Shown here piece after piece: positions 7,593 through 15,974 of a DNA stretch of 36,212 nt (positions are counted from its first letter, which is position 1; the number at the start of each line of letters is the position of its first letter). Made by a program: the position numbers and the translations under genes. This DNA is from a bacterium (lineage in GTDB: Bacteria; SZUA-79; Acidulodesulfobacterales; Acidulodesulfobacteraceae), in the NCBI GenBank assembly GCA_021789605.1, contig JAJYJI010000019.1, positions 1 through 36,212 on the forward strand. The letters are read 5' to 3'. A model generated the notes under the pieces. The model had not been told where the DNA came from, made no database searches, and saw only the letters and a list, made by a program, of their open reading frames with translations.

Positions 7593-7660
7593 ATATTTAA
7601 TATTAAATATTTTTGTCTTTTGTCTTTTTGCTTTTTATATTTTATATTTTATATTTATTG
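7593..7660. repeat. lysC leader: 18-bp palindrome plus 7-nt tandem repeats
   Basis: ATATTTAATATTAAATAT (7593-7610) is a perfect palindrome 21 nt before the lysC start. It is followed, reading upwards, by two copies of TTTTGTC (7611-7624), a degenerate heptamer, and three copies of TTTATAT (7634-7654). The region forms the lpd-lysC spacer and would be an A-rich leader in the lysC mRNA. It is not a lysine riboswitch, which would be longer and GC-containing. Confidence 0.6.
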
Positions 7661-7669
7661 CGATATGCT

Positions 7670-9145
7670 TTAACCTTTTTTCGCCTTTTTAGGATTCACC
7701 TTGTGAATAGCTTCTCCGATTGAATCTAGAGCGGATTCTGGAACTATTTCCGAAAGAGTCGGATGCGAGTGTATAGTCGCTTCTATATCGAAAACCGTTC
7801 CGCCGAAGTGCATATATGACGCTATTTCTGCAATAAGTTCCGGAATGTCCGCGCCGATTCCCGTGGCTCCTAGAATTTTTTTTGTTTTCTCTTCGGCGAT
7901 TATCTTTAAAAAGCCGTCGGACTCTTCCATGGCCAGAGCCATTCCGCTTGCGGCGTATGAAAATCTGCCGGCATTATAGGATATTTCGGAGAGTCCTGCA
8001 TCTCCTTCCTTTAAACCCACCGTCCCTATTGGGGGATTCGTATAAACGGACCACGGAAGCACTCCGTAATCTTTTTCCCTGACTTTTCCGGCAATATTGT
8101 CCGCCGCCAGAATTCCGTCGTACGATGCTTTATGCGCCAGCATCGGTCCGTCTATTATATCGCCGCACGCATAAACGCCCTTAACGGTTGTTTCGTTATG
8201 AATATCCGTTTCTATTTTCCCCCTGCCGTCAATTTTCACGCCGATTTCTTCCAGCCCAAGACCTGCGGTATTTAATTTTCTTCCTATGGAAACAAGCACC
8301 ATTTCCGCTTCAAATTTTTCTCCGGTTTTTAAAACGACTTCCGCCCCACTTTTTGCGTTTTTATTTTTATGTCCGCCGTTTTCGCCTGCCTTAAAATTCA
8401 AAGGAGCGACGCTTTTAATGCTGTCGACTTCCGTTCCGGTCATTATATTTATGCCTCGGGACTTAAAATTTTTATGGATAAAGCGGGAAATTTCTTTGTC
8501 TTCCGTGGAAAGTATGGAAGGCAAGAGCTCTATCATTCTGACCTCGGCTCCAAATTCAGAAAAAATATTGGCGAATTCGCATCCTATAACGCCTGCTCCT
8601 ATTATAACCAGAGATTCGGGTATTTCGGTCAAAGAAAGCGCTTCGTCGGAAGTTATTATATTTTCGTGGTTTATATTGAACGCCCCGAACATCAGAGGGG
8701 AAGAACCGGTAGCTATAATGACGTTTCTTGCAAAAATTTGATTTTCCGCTTCTTCATCAGAAGCAATGTTAATATAAAACCCGCCGCCGCCGTCTTTGCC
8801 GGCAATTTTACCGGTTCCGTAATAGATATTAACTTTTCTTGCTTTTAAAAGTTTTTCCACTCCGTCCGTAAGATTTAAAACAACTCTGTCCTTATAATTT
8901 ATTATTTCTTCGTAATTAAAATTAAATCCGCTTATAGAAAAACCGTATTCCGGTTTTTTAAGCCTGCTCAGATATTTTGCCTTTGAATATATTACTTTCG
9001 TCGGTATACATCCCCTGTTCAGACATGTTCCGCCGAACCTTTCCTTTTCGACTATTGCGACGGACAGGCCGTTTATAGCCGACTTTAACGCGCCGACATA
9101 TCCGGCGGGACCGCCTCCGATAATACATACGTCAAAACTTTCCAT
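7670..9145 (-). CDS. lpd: Dihydrolipoamide dehydrogenase (E3)
   Basis: This FAD-dependent flavoprotein disulfide reductase reoxidises dihydrolipoyl groups with NAD+. The 491 residues contain the FAD-binding GGGPAG at 10-15 and the redox disulfide Cys41-Cys46 in GGTCLNRGCIPTK. The NAD-binding GAGVIGCEFANIF lies at about 182-194, followed by VYACGDI. The catalytic His-Glu pair is in the C-terminal HSHPTLSEIVPES. A Gly/Lys/Asn-rich insert (about 254-268, GENGGHKNKNAKSG) lengthens the protein slightly. It sits between tsaE and lysC, where many relatives have nothing, and not beside a 2-oxoacid dehydrogenase. With two lipoyl carrier genes about 18 kb away, it may serve those carriers, but that link is inference. 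Confidence 0.93.
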   Translation of the reverse strand: MESFDVCIIGGGPAGYVGALKSAINGLSVAIVEKERFGGTCLNRGCIPTKVIYSKAKYLSRLKKPEYGFSISGFNFNYEEIINYKDRVVLNLTDGVEKLLKARKVNIYYGTGKIAGKDGGGGFYINIASDEEAENQIFARNVIIATGSSPLMFGAFNINHENIITSDEALSLTEIPESLVIIGAGVIGCEFANIFSEFGAEVRMIELLPSILSTEDKEISRFIHKNFKSRGINIMTGTEVDSIKSVAPLNFKAGENGGHKNKNAKSGAEVVLKTGEKFEAEMVLVSIGRKLNTAGLGLEEIGVKIDGRGKIETDIHNETTVKGVYACGDIIDGPMLAHKASYDGILAADNIAGKVREKDYGVLPWSVYTNPPIGTVGLKEGDAGLSEISYNAGRFSYAASGMALAMEESDGFLKIIAEEKTKKILGATGIGADIPELIAEIASYMHFGGTVFDIEATIHSHPTLSEIVPESALDSIGEAIHKVNPKKAKKG

Positions 9146-9211
9146 TTTACGGCACCCCGATTTTTACGATTATATTTTTAATAATTTTATGTCTTTATAA
9201 TTATATTGTTT

Positions 9212-9655
9212 TTATAAAATTTTTTCTATTTCTATATATCTTTTTTCTTTTTTTTCGCTGGAGCCTATTTTAATATTTATATTATAATAATTACCCGAAA
9301 CATATTTTTTATAATCTACGGTTATAATGTCCGCCCATTCCGCAATCGTAATATTTTTACCCTCCAGAGAGTCGAAAAAGCCGCAATTTTCCATATCGTA
9401 AACGGTTTTAAGCCTGTAAAAATCGAAATGGTTTATTATTACGGTTTTGCAATCGTAGCGGTTCATAACGGAATACGAAGGGCTTGCGGCAACTATGTTT
9501 GCGCCTTTGCCGGCTATGATTCCGGATGAAAACATTGTTTTTCCGGCGCCTAACGGACCGTTGACGGCGACGAAATCGTACGGCTTTAAGCTTGCGGCAA
9601 AATACTTAGCTATATATTCTGTTTCAAGAAGCGAACTGGACTCTATCTTTTGCAA
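9212..9655 (-). CDS. tsaE: tRNA threonylcarbamoyladenosine biosynthesis ATPase TsaE
   Basis: TsaE is the small ATPase that drives the TsaB-TsaD complex in making t6A37 of ANN-decoding tRNAs. The 147-residue protein has Walker A GPLGAGKT at 33-40. It continues with the family motif SPSYSVMNRY, then HFDFYRLKTVYDMENCGFF and ITIAEWADI. The C-terminus is slightly long and Lys/Glu-rich. The start appears to be TTG at 9653-9655. No ATG lies upstream of the Walker A, and an AAGGG sequence precedes the TTG by about 10 nt inside the end of the CBS gene, whose stop is 6 nt away. It lies tightly downstream of that gene. Confidence 0.9.
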   Translation of the reverse strand: MQKIESSSLLETEYIAKYFAASLKPYDFVAVNGPLGAGKTMFSSGIIAGKGANIVAASPSYSVMNRYDCKTVIINHFDFYRLKTVYDMENCGFFDSLEGKNITIAEWADIITVDYKKYVSGNYYNINIKIGSSEKKEKRYIEIEKIL

Positions 9656-9661
9656 TTTTAA

Positions 9662-10138
9662 TCAACCCTTATTTTCTGTCGTTTTTTCACGCGACATGGC
9701 TTTTATTATGTCGTACCTCGAAACGATTCCGATAATTTCCTTTTCGTCGTTTACAATAGGGATAGAATAAAATTTTTTATCGGCCATTACGGTAGCAAGA
9801 GCGTAAATATCTTCGCCTCCTTTCGCGTAAAATACGTCTTTGTTCATTATGTCCTTTATTTTCGTAGCAGTTATTTTATTTACGTCATCTTTAAAATGTT
9901 TAGAGCTTCCAAGATAAAATATGCTGTCGAAAATCGTAAAAACCGTAGGAATATGAAGATTGGATTCCTGATAAACAAGGTCGGTTTCCGATACTATTCC
10001 GCTGAGTTTCTTGTCTGCGCCGGTCACAGGAACCGCGTTTATTTTATATTTTAAAAATACATCGGCCGCTTTCTTGATTTCGTCTTCTTCGTTTAATACT
10101 ATTACGTTTTTAGACATTACGTCGCTTGCCTTTATCAT
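9662..10138 (-). CDS. CBS-domain pair protein
   Basis: The 158-residue cytosolic protein consists of two CBS motifs, about 1-62 (MIKASDVMSKNVIVLNEEDE) and 93-155 (IKDIMNKDVFYAKGGEDIYA). A linker between them contains ESNLHIPTVFTIFDSIFYLG. Such stand-alone pairs bind adenine nucleotides or S-adenosyl compounds and act as sensors. This linker type recurs in relatives found next to nnrD. It overlaps the stop of nnrDE by 4 nt (ATGA), so translation is probably coupled. The target it regulates is unknown. Confidence 0.85.
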   Translation of the reverse strand: MIKASDVMSKNVIVLNEEDEIKKAADVFLKYKINAVPVTGADKKLSGIVSETDLVYQESNLHIPTVFTIFDSIFYLGSSKHFKDDVNKITATKIKDIMNKDVFYAKGGEDIYALATVMADKKFYSIPIVNDEKEIIGIVSRYDIIKAMSREKTTENKG

Positions 10139-11778
10139 ATAAAATCTCCTTTATCCGCCGTTCTTTTTCCCGACCTGATTAAATTAATTGAATTAGGAAT
10201 ATTCTCCGCTATTTTTACCGCCCCGGCTCCAAAGTCGCCGTATAAGCCCTCCAGATTTTTTGCCGAATATGCCGTTATAAAAGCGGCGCATCTTATGGCC
10301 TCGTATATGCTTATCCCTCCGCAAATAAAGGAACCGATTAGTCCGCTTAAAATATCTCCGCTTCCGCCGCTTGCAAGCAAAGGACTGTGTATTCCCTGAA
10401 TTGAAATATGCCTGCCTTTTTTATCGAAAATAAACATGCTGGGGCCTTTAAGAACAAGATAGACTCCGAACTCTTCGGTAAATTTTTTTCCTGCGCTCAA
10501 AGAGTCGGATTCTATATCTTTTCTGAATACTCCGCTTAAACGCTCCATTTCTTTAAAATGAGGGGTCAGAACGACGTCTGTCCTAGCGGATATTTCCTTT
10601 AAATATCCCATATCTTCGGACAAAATATTAAGAGCGTCGGCGTCTAACACCAACGGAACTTTTATTTCAAATATAAGCCTGCGCAAAAACATCTTGGTTT
10701 CTTTGTCTATGCCTATTCCCGGACCTATTACGACCGCGGTTTTTCCTTTTAAAATATTTTTAGAAATATCGGAGGCGCCGCTTTCCGTAAAAAAACCGCT
10801 GTCTCCGCCCGCAACGGGATAAGTCATAATTTCGGTCGTTTTTGTTCCCATAATATCGTTTAATTTTGAGGGAACGGCGGCCGTTACGAGTCCGGCTCCG
10901 CCTTTTAATCCCGCAAACGATGCCATATAAGCTGCCCCGCTTTTGCCGGAACTGCCTGCCACAACAAGGAGGTGTCCGTAATCGAATTTTGTTCCGGTTT
11001 TTTTTCTGCCGGAAAAACATTTCGATATTGCGGCTTCTGTAATTAAATTTATTCCGGCGCTATATTTTTTTAATAATTTTTTAGGATGGTTTATATCTAT
11101 AACGGTTGCCTTTTCGCCCAGCAGTAATTTTTCGCCTTCATTTACAAAAAATCCTACTTTTAAACCGCCGAAAGTAAAAATTTTTTTTATGCCGTTTTTT
11201 ATGCCCGCGCCTAAAAATGCGCCGGTATCGCAGTTTAAACCGCTGGGCGCATCGACGCATATTATATCGAATTCTTTATTTTCGTTGAGGCCGTTCTTTC
11301 CTCCTTTTTCATTTACCGCCCCGACAACAGTTTTAAGAAAACCTTCTATTTCCCTGCTGAGCCCGGTTCCAAAAATAGCGTCGATTAAAATATTCGTTGT
11401 ATCTAAAATTTCTAAAAAAAACGAAAGCCCGCTCTCTTCGGAAACCTCGACTATTTCGGCACCGAGATTAATTAAAATATCTAAGTTTTGTTTTGCCGTT
11501 CCGGCATAAGAACCGGGGTCTGCAAGGATAACGGTTTTTACGTTAAATCCGGAGTTAAAAAGATATCTCGACAGCACAAAGCCGTCGCCTCCGTTATTTC
11601 CCTTTCCGCAAACGACGGTAATGCCGGCTTTTAAGAGGCGGCATTCGCCGTATAAATTTAAAAGTTCCCTGTAACATCCGCTTCCGGCATTTTCCATTAA
11701 AATATTTTCGGAATATCCGAAACTCGAACGGCTTTCTTCGTCTATTTTTTTTAAATTTTCCGAAAAATATAGTTCCAT
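10135..11778 (-). CDS. nnr: Bifunctional NAD(P)HX epimerase / ADP-dependent NAD(P)HX dehydratase
   Basis: This enzyme repairs hydrated NADH and NADPH. The 547 residues split into a YjeF_N epimerase domain (about 1-235) and a ribokinase-like dehydratase domain (about 250-547). The epimerase domain has GKGNNGGDGFVLSRYL and IDAIFGTGLSREIEG. The dehydratase domain has VVAGSSGKSGAAYMASFAG, GPGIGIDKET, LDADALNIL, LTPHFKEMERL and the ADP-site ASGGSGDILSGLIGSFI. Both active-site regions look intact. It lies 31 nt downstream of acpS and overlaps the CBS gene. The acpS-nnr neighbourhood is widely conserved. Confidence 0.95.
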   Translation of the reverse strand: MELYFSENLKKIDEESRSSFGYSENILMENAGSGCYRELLNLYGECRLLKAGITVVCGKGNNGGDGFVLSRYLFNSGFNVKTVILADPGSYAGTAKQNLDILINLGAEIVEVSEESGLSFFLEILDTTNILIDAIFGTGLSREIEGFLKTVVGAVNEKGGKNGLNENKEFDIICVDAPSGLNCDTGAFLGAGIKNGIKKIFTFGGLKVGFFVNEGEKLLLGEKATVIDINHPKKLLKKYSAGINLITEAAISKCFSGRKKTGTKFDYGHLLVVAGSSGKSGAAYMASFAGLKGGAGLVTAAVPSKLNDIMGTKTTEIMTYPVAGGDSGFFTESGASDISKNILKGKTAVVIGPGIGIDKETKMFLRRLIFEIKVPLVLDADALNILSEDMGYLKEISARTDVVLTPHFKEMERLSGVFRKDIESDSLSAGKKFTEEFGVYLVLKGPSMFIFDKKGRHISIQGIHSPLLASGGSGDILSGLIGSFICGGISIYEAIRCAAFITAYSAKNLEGLYGDFGAGAVKIAENIPNSINLIRSGKRTADKGDFI

Positions 11779-11809
11779 TTTAATTTTCTTCTAATTTTCT
11801 TTAATTTTC

Positions 11810-12205
11810 TCATTGCAATACGACCATCGCGCACGCGAAACCTTTTTCATGGGTTATGCTAAGTTTTACGGACGAAAAACTTTTATTAAATTTACTTCGC
11901 AGAAAACCTGCGGTTTCGACATCGATATTTATGTAAGGGGCTCCGTTTTCAGCGTTTAATATTCCAATTTTATTTAAAGGCATCGAAAAAAGGCCGGCTC
12001 CCAAAGCCTTTAAAAAGGCTTCTTTGGCGGCAAAATATCCGGCGGCCTTTTGAAAAGCTTTTTTTTCGTTTTTATTTATGGCGTTTTTTATGGCTTTTCT
12101 TTCATTTTCTGAAAAAACTCTCGAATAAAACTTTTCTCCGTGTAATGAAAGCGCTTTTCCAACTTTTTCCACATCCGCCAGATCTACGCCTATGCCTTGT
12201 ATCAA
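11810..12205 (-). CDS. acpS: Holo-[acyl-carrier-protein] synthase
   Basis: AcpS transfers 4'-phosphopantetheine from CoA to apo-ACP, enabling fatty acid synthesis. The 131-residue protein has the two family boxes: GIGVDLADVEK with the metal ligand Asp8, and YFAAKEAFLKALG with Glu62. It ends in the SVKLSITHEKGFACAMVVL strand pattern. The start is a TTG at 12203-12205 (LIQGIGVDL) with GAGG upstream. No ATG fits, because Asp8 must be retained. It lies between a methyltransferase gene (134 nt upstream) and nnr (31 nt downstream). Confidence 0.93.
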   Translation of the reverse strand: MIQGIGVDLADVEKVGKALSLHGEKFYSRVFSENERKAIKNAINKNEKKAFQKAAGYFAAKEAFLKALGAGLFSMPLNKIGILNAENGAPYINIDVETAGFLRSKFNKSFSSVKLSITHEKGFACAMVVLQ

Positions 12206-12318
12206 AAGCCTTTCCTCTTGTTTTGCAACGCATTTCTTTTAATTGCAGGTGAACCTTATTTCTTATGATGAATTGTTATATCATAAAATAGATAAAATAA
12301 AAATTTAATTTTCAAAAT

Positions 12319-12356
12319 TTTCAAAAAATCTGATAAAGATTAAGATTTTTTTGAAA
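12319..12356 (-). terminator. AT-rich hairpin overlapping the methyltransferase stop codon
   Basis: TTTCAAAAAATCT (12319-12331) pairs with AGATTTTTTTGAAA (12343-12356) with one bulged base and an 11-nt loop. On the minus strand the first arm encodes the last residues (SKKS) and stop of the methyltransferase, and the second arm is followed by ATTTTG. The stem is low in GC and may be a weak terminator or a processing/stability element before acpS. Confidence 0.4.
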
Positions 12357-12972
12357 TTAAAGTAAAGGATGAAGAATAAAGAGGTAATATTTTTATATCT
12401 TTAAACCCCGATTCTTTCAATATTCCTATCGCCTCTTCGGTTGAAACCCTTTCCTCGAGGGGAGGCCCCATAGCGGGTTCGCGGTCTTCTTTCTTCCAAT
12501 CTAAAAGAAAAAAAGCTCCTCCTTCCTTCAGCACTCTTTTAATCTCTTGAAGATAGGCGCGCTTATCTTCAATTTCGTGAAAAACGTTTGCCATTAAAAG
12601 AATATTGACGGAATTATCTTCAAGCGGAATAAAAGATTCTTCGCATTTTACGAATTTTATCTTACCGTAATCGGTCTTTTCTATGCCGGCGTCCTTTTTA
12701 AGCCTGTCTTTAAAAATGCCTAGCATTTCCTCGCTAAGGTCTAACGCAAAAATAAAAAAATTTTTATTTTTAAAATTTTTTGCCGTTTTTGCCAAAGGTA
12801 TGGAAAAAAACCCGCTTCCGCAGCCTAAATCGGCAAAAGTAACGGCTTCCCCGTTTTTAAAATATTCGAGCGCGATTCTCTCTATTTCTTCAATTAAAGG
12901 TTTCGGAGGCATTATTCTGTATCTTGTCTCGGAATCCAGTTTTTTATGCTCCGAAGGATTAAATTTGTGCAT
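12340..12972 (-). CDS. Class I SAM-dependent methyltransferase
   Basis: The protein is a Rossmann-fold methyltransferase of the Methyltransf_11/25 type. The SAM-binding motif I is FADLGCGSGFFSIPLAK (about 46-62). ALDLSEEML is motif II, and NILLMANVFHEIEDKRAYL and VLKEGGAFFLLDWK are the post-motifs. The substrate cannot be told. The lack of an added domain and the HEIED pattern resemble UbiE/arsenite-type relatives only loosely. I chose the ATG at 12972 (210 residues) because GGGAGGG lies 8 nt before it. An upstream in-frame ATG at 12996 has no such site. It is inserted between pdxJ and acpS, which are adjacent in many related genomes. Confidence 0.8.
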   Translation of the reverse strand: MHKFNPSEHKKLDSETRYRIMPPKPLIEEIERIALEYFKNGEAVTFADLGCGSGFFSIPLAKTAKNFKNKNFFIFALDLSEEMLGIFKDRLKKDAGIEKTDYGKIKFVKCEESFIPLEDNSVNILLMANVFHEIEDKRAYLQEIKRVLKEGGAFFLLDWKKEDREPAMGPPLEERVSTEEAIGILKESGFKDIKILPLYSSSFTLISKKS

Positions 12973-13011
12973 AATATATACCCTCCCTTTTTTCATTTGC
13001 TATTTAAATTT

Positions 13012-13770
13012 TTAACTGTTTTTCTCAAGCCGATTCTTAAATTTTACTAATTCAACCGCCTTTATAATACCGAGCATTTCTTTTACCGCGGCTTCCAAAC
13101 CGCAGAACACCGCCTTGGATACGATGGAATAGCCGATATTAAATTCGCGAAAATCGCCCGTTAAAGCAACGTCGTATATGTTTTTATAATCCAATCCGTG
13201 TCCGGCGTTAACCTTAAGGCCGATTTCTAAGGCGTAAGCGGCGGCTTCTTTTATTTTTTTAAGCTCTTTTGCCCCGTCTTCGGTTCCCGTTTTATCCGCA
13301 TACTTTCCGGTGTGGATTTCTATAAAATCGAAGCCGGCTTCTTTCGCCGCTTCTACCTGCCTTAAATCCGGTTCGATGAAAGCGGATGCTACGCTGCCTA
13401 AAGATTTAAATTTAAATTTCCCGGTAATATCCCTGTATCTTTTTACGTCGCCGGCGACGTCGAGTCCGCCCTCCGTAGTAAGCTCCTTCCTTCTTTCGGG
13501 AACTATGGTAATGCTTTTCGGCATAATGTCCAGGGCAATTCTGACTATATCTTCTTCGGCGGACATTTCAAGATTTAATCTTTTCGTCAATTCCGATATA
13601 ATTTTAACGTCGTTATCCCTTATATGCCTTCTGTCCTCCCTTAAATGGCAGGTTACGTTAGATGCCCCCGCGTTCAGAACCGCGAATGCGGCATGGACCG
13701 GAGAAGGGAAATCTCCGCCTCTTGCATTTCGCAAGGTCGCTATATGGTCGATATTTACGCCTAATTCCAT
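13012..13770 (-). CDS. pdxJ: Pyridoxine 5'-phosphate synthase
   Basis: PdxJ closes the pyridoxine ring from 1-deoxy-D-xylulose 5-phosphate and 3-amino-2-oxopropyl phosphate in the DXP-dependent vitamin B6 pathway. The 252-residue TIM barrel starts ELGVNIDHIATLRNARGG and contains HLREDRRHI, NLEMSAEEDIV and TIVPERRKELTTEGGLDV. It continues with FIEIHTGKYAD, LKVNAGHGLDYKN and EFNIGYSIVSKAVF. All canonical blocks are present. It follows glmM by 82 nt in the same direction. Confidence 0.97.
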   Translation of the reverse strand: MELGVNIDHIATLRNARGGDFPSPVHAAFAVLNAGASNVTCHLREDRRHIRDNDVKIISELTKRLNLEMSAEEDIVRIALDIMPKSITIVPERRKELTTEGGLDVAGDVKRYRDITGKFKFKSLGSVASAFIEPDLRQVEAAKEAGFDFIEIHTGKYADKTGTEDGAKELKKIKEAAAYALEIGLKVNAGHGLDYKNIYDVALTGDFREFNIGYSIVSKAVFCGLEAAVKEMLGIIKAVELVKFKNRLEKNS

Positions 13771-13852
13771 AAATTTTTCCGCCTTTAAATTATAAGATGG
13801 ATATTATGATAATAAATAGATAATTATAATGCGCGATTAAAAATTTTTATTT

Positions 13853-15226
13853 TTAAATGACGTCCGGGGTTTTCCCGAAACTTTTTTCTATTTCTTCTTT
13901 AATCGCACAGCCTATATTGTTAATTTCGTCGTAATCCCGTCCTTCCACCAGAACTCTTAAATAGTTCTGGGTGCCGGAATATCTGACGAAAATTCTGCCC
14001 CTGTCTTTTAGGATTTCGCTAAAATAAGCTATTTTTTCGGATACCGCCGGTAATTCTTCCATACTTTTTCTATAAGGAACATCGACGTTAAAAAGAACTT
14101 GGGGATACGGGTCTATAACTTTCCTCAGCTCCGAAAGCGGCATGCCGGTTTTCACCATTACGGAAAGAAGTTTTAGTGCAGAAATTATGCCGTCTCCGGT
14201 ATTTATATCGTCTAAAAATATTATATGCCCCGACTGCTCCCCTCCGAGATTATACCCGTCTTTAAGCATTTTTTCCATAATGTACCTGTCGCCTACGCCG
14301 GCATAAACGATTTTTATTCCATGTTTTTTGAATAATAATTCAAGGGCGATATTAGACATATGGGTTGTGACTATCCCGTTATTTTTTAATTCGCCTTCGG
14401 ATTTCATATGCAGGGCGCAAATAGCAAGAAATTCGTCACCTAAAAGTATTTTACCGTTTTCGTCGCTGAAAATCACTCTGTCCCCGTCCCCGTCTAATGC
14501 CAGGCCGACGTCCGCCCCGCTTTTTTTGACGGCCGCGCTTAAATTATCAGGATACATAGACCCGCATCCGTCGTTAATGTTTATGCCGTCCGGATTTGCG
14601 CCTTCTAAAACGACCTCCGCCCCAAGCTCGGAGAAAACTTCGGGCGCTGCCTTATAATTTGCGCCGTTTGCGCAATCGACGACTATTTTTAATCCGTTCA
14701 GCGTCAAATTCTTGGGAAAAGAAAGTTTAGTAAAAATAACGTATCTGCCGGTTGCATCGTCGATCCTGTGCGCTTTGCCTATATTGACTCCGGTAGGGCC
14801 GGCATCGCCGGATTTAAGGCCGAAAAATAAATCCTCTATCTGTTTTTCGACCTTATCGTCAAACTTAAACCCGTTGCTGTCGAAAAACTTGATTCCGTTA
14901 TCGTAAAAAGGATTGTGGGAAGCTGAAATAACTACGCCGGCATCCGCCCTCATGCTGGAGGTAATAAATGCGACTCCCGGAGTAGGCATAGGGCCGACTA
15001 AATAAACGTCCGAGCCCATGGCGCAGATTCCCGACGATAAAGCGGTTTCAAGCATATAACCGGAAATACGGGTATCTTTTCCTATGACTATTTTTAATTT
15101 TTTTCCGCGGGCTTTTAGAACATGCACTAAAGCCATGCCAAGTTTTAAAGCTACTTCCGAGGTCAAAGGATATCTGTTGGCCTGCCCTCTGACGCCGTCG
15201 GTTCCGAATAATTTTCTGATTCCCAA
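13853..15226 (-). CDS. glmM: Phosphoglucosamine mutase
   Basis: GlmM converts glucosamine 6-phosphate to the 1-phosphate for peptidoglycan and LPS precursors. The 457 residues include RKLFGTDGVRGQAN at the N-terminus and the phosphoserine loop VISASHNPFYDNG with catalytic Ser103. The metal loop is LDGDGDRVIF, GGEQSGHIIF is the sugar-binding loop, and RYSGTQNYLRV is the phosphate-binding loop. The start is TTG at 15224-15226 (LGIRKLFGTDG) with AGAGG 6-7 nt upstream, because no ATG is available at the conserved N-terminus. It lies directly after the cdaA-ybbR pair, an order also used in Firmicutes, where CdaA activity is modulated by GlmM. Confidence 0.97.
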   Translation of the reverse strand: MGIRKLFGTDGVRGQANRYPLTSEVALKLGMALVHVLKARGKKLKIVIGKDTRISGYMLETALSSGICAMGSDVYLVGPMPTPGVAFITSSMRADAGVVISASHNPFYDNGIKFFDSNGFKFDDKVEKQIEDLFFGLKSGDAGPTGVNIGKAHRIDDATGRYVIFTKLSFPKNLTLNGLKIVVDCANGANYKAAPEVFSELGAEVVLEGANPDGININDGCGSMYPDNLSAAVKKSGADVGLALDGDGDRVIFSDENGKILLGDEFLAICALHMKSEGELKNNGIVTTHMSNIALELLFKKHGIKIVYAGVGDRYIMEKMLKDGYNLGGEQSGHIIFLDDINTGDGIISALKLLSVMVKTGMPLSELRKVIDPYPQVLFNVDVPYRKSMEELPAVSEKIAYFSEILKDRGRIFVRYSGTQNYLRVLVEGRDYDEINNIGCAIKEEIEKSFGKTPDVI

Positions 15227-15268
15227 ATTAAACCTCTTTTTATGTTAAATATTTTAAAATTGTTCTTT

Positions 15269-15949
15269 TTATTTTTGATTTAAAATAATTATGCTTATAT
15301 TCACTTTTTTATTATTCAGAATTTTTACTAATTTTGTAGGCTTTCTAAGCGAAACGGTTAAAAGTTTGTTTTTATTTAATCCGTTCAAATTTATATCCTT
15401 AGTGGTAATAACCGAAAGATTTCCGACGATATCCTTAGGTCCTTTAACCGAAACGTACTGCGGAAATACGCTTACGGCTTTCAAATAATACCCTTTTTGC
15501 AGGTTCCCCGTAGTTACGGGCAGAACCTTTATGTATCTCGTTATGACCCTGCTTATTATTATGGGAATGATATCGGGACGGATGCTTATGATTTTTACGC
15601 CGTCCGGAAGATTCAGGTACGAACCGCTTAAAATTATCGTATTTTTTTTAGCCAAAAGAGAATACCCGTTAATCTTAAAAACGGGTTTTTTATTAAGCTT
15701 AGTAAGCGCTATTCTTGAACCGCGCAGTTTTAAGCGAATTTTTTTGGGAAGATTATTGCTTACCGCAAAACCGCCGGGCAGATGTTCTATGGCGAGACCC
15801 GCCGTGCAGACTATATCCTGTTTTGTTCCGCCGACGACATATCCCCAGATAATAACGGCGAAAATTAAAGAAAAAAGTTTCAGCCAGAAATTTTTTTTTA
15901 TTAGATTTTTTAAATTGTTTTTTATATTTTTGTTAATGCTTTTATCCAT
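15269..15949 (-). CDS. YbbR-domain protein (CdaR-like c-di-AMP cyclase partner)
   Basis: The 226-residue protein has a basic N-terminus, one membrane segment at about 22-39 (WLKLFSLIFAVIIWGYVVGG), and two YbbR-type beta domains outside the membrane. The second contains TGNLQKGYYLKAVSVFPQYV and SVKGPKDIVGN. That TGxxxxGY...V.P..V.V.GP pattern is diagnostic of YbbR. It is encoded between cdaA and glmM, so it is the likely CdaR-type regulator of the cyclase. Firmicute CdaR proteins usually have four YbbR repeats, so this is a short version. Confidence 0.87.
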   Translation of the reverse strand: MDKSINKNIKNNLKNLIKKNFWLKLFSLIFAVIIWGYVVGGTKQDIVCTAGLAIEHLPGGFAVSNNLPKKIRLKLRGSRIALTKLNKKPVFKINGYSLLAKKNTIILSGSYLNLPDGVKIISIRPDIIPIIISRVITRYIKVLPVTTGNLQKGYYLKAVSVFPQYVSVKGPKDIVGNLSVITTKDINLNGLNKNKLLTVSLRKPTKLVKILNNKKVNISIIILNQK

Positions 15950-15974
15950 ATTTTATTTTTTTATTCCGGTAATT

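Noticed and set aside
7572-7669. Possible lysine riboswitch before lysC
   Set aside because: The spacer is only 98 nt and almost pure A/T repeat. The conserved GC-containing helices of the lysine riboswitch are absent.
8369-8848. Long plus-strand frames inside lpd, and similar ones inside tsaE, nnr, ftsH and the LipS1-like gene
   Set aside because: They are antisense shadows of well-supported minus-strand genes. They have no ribosome binding sites, and their protein sequences lack domain-like patterns.
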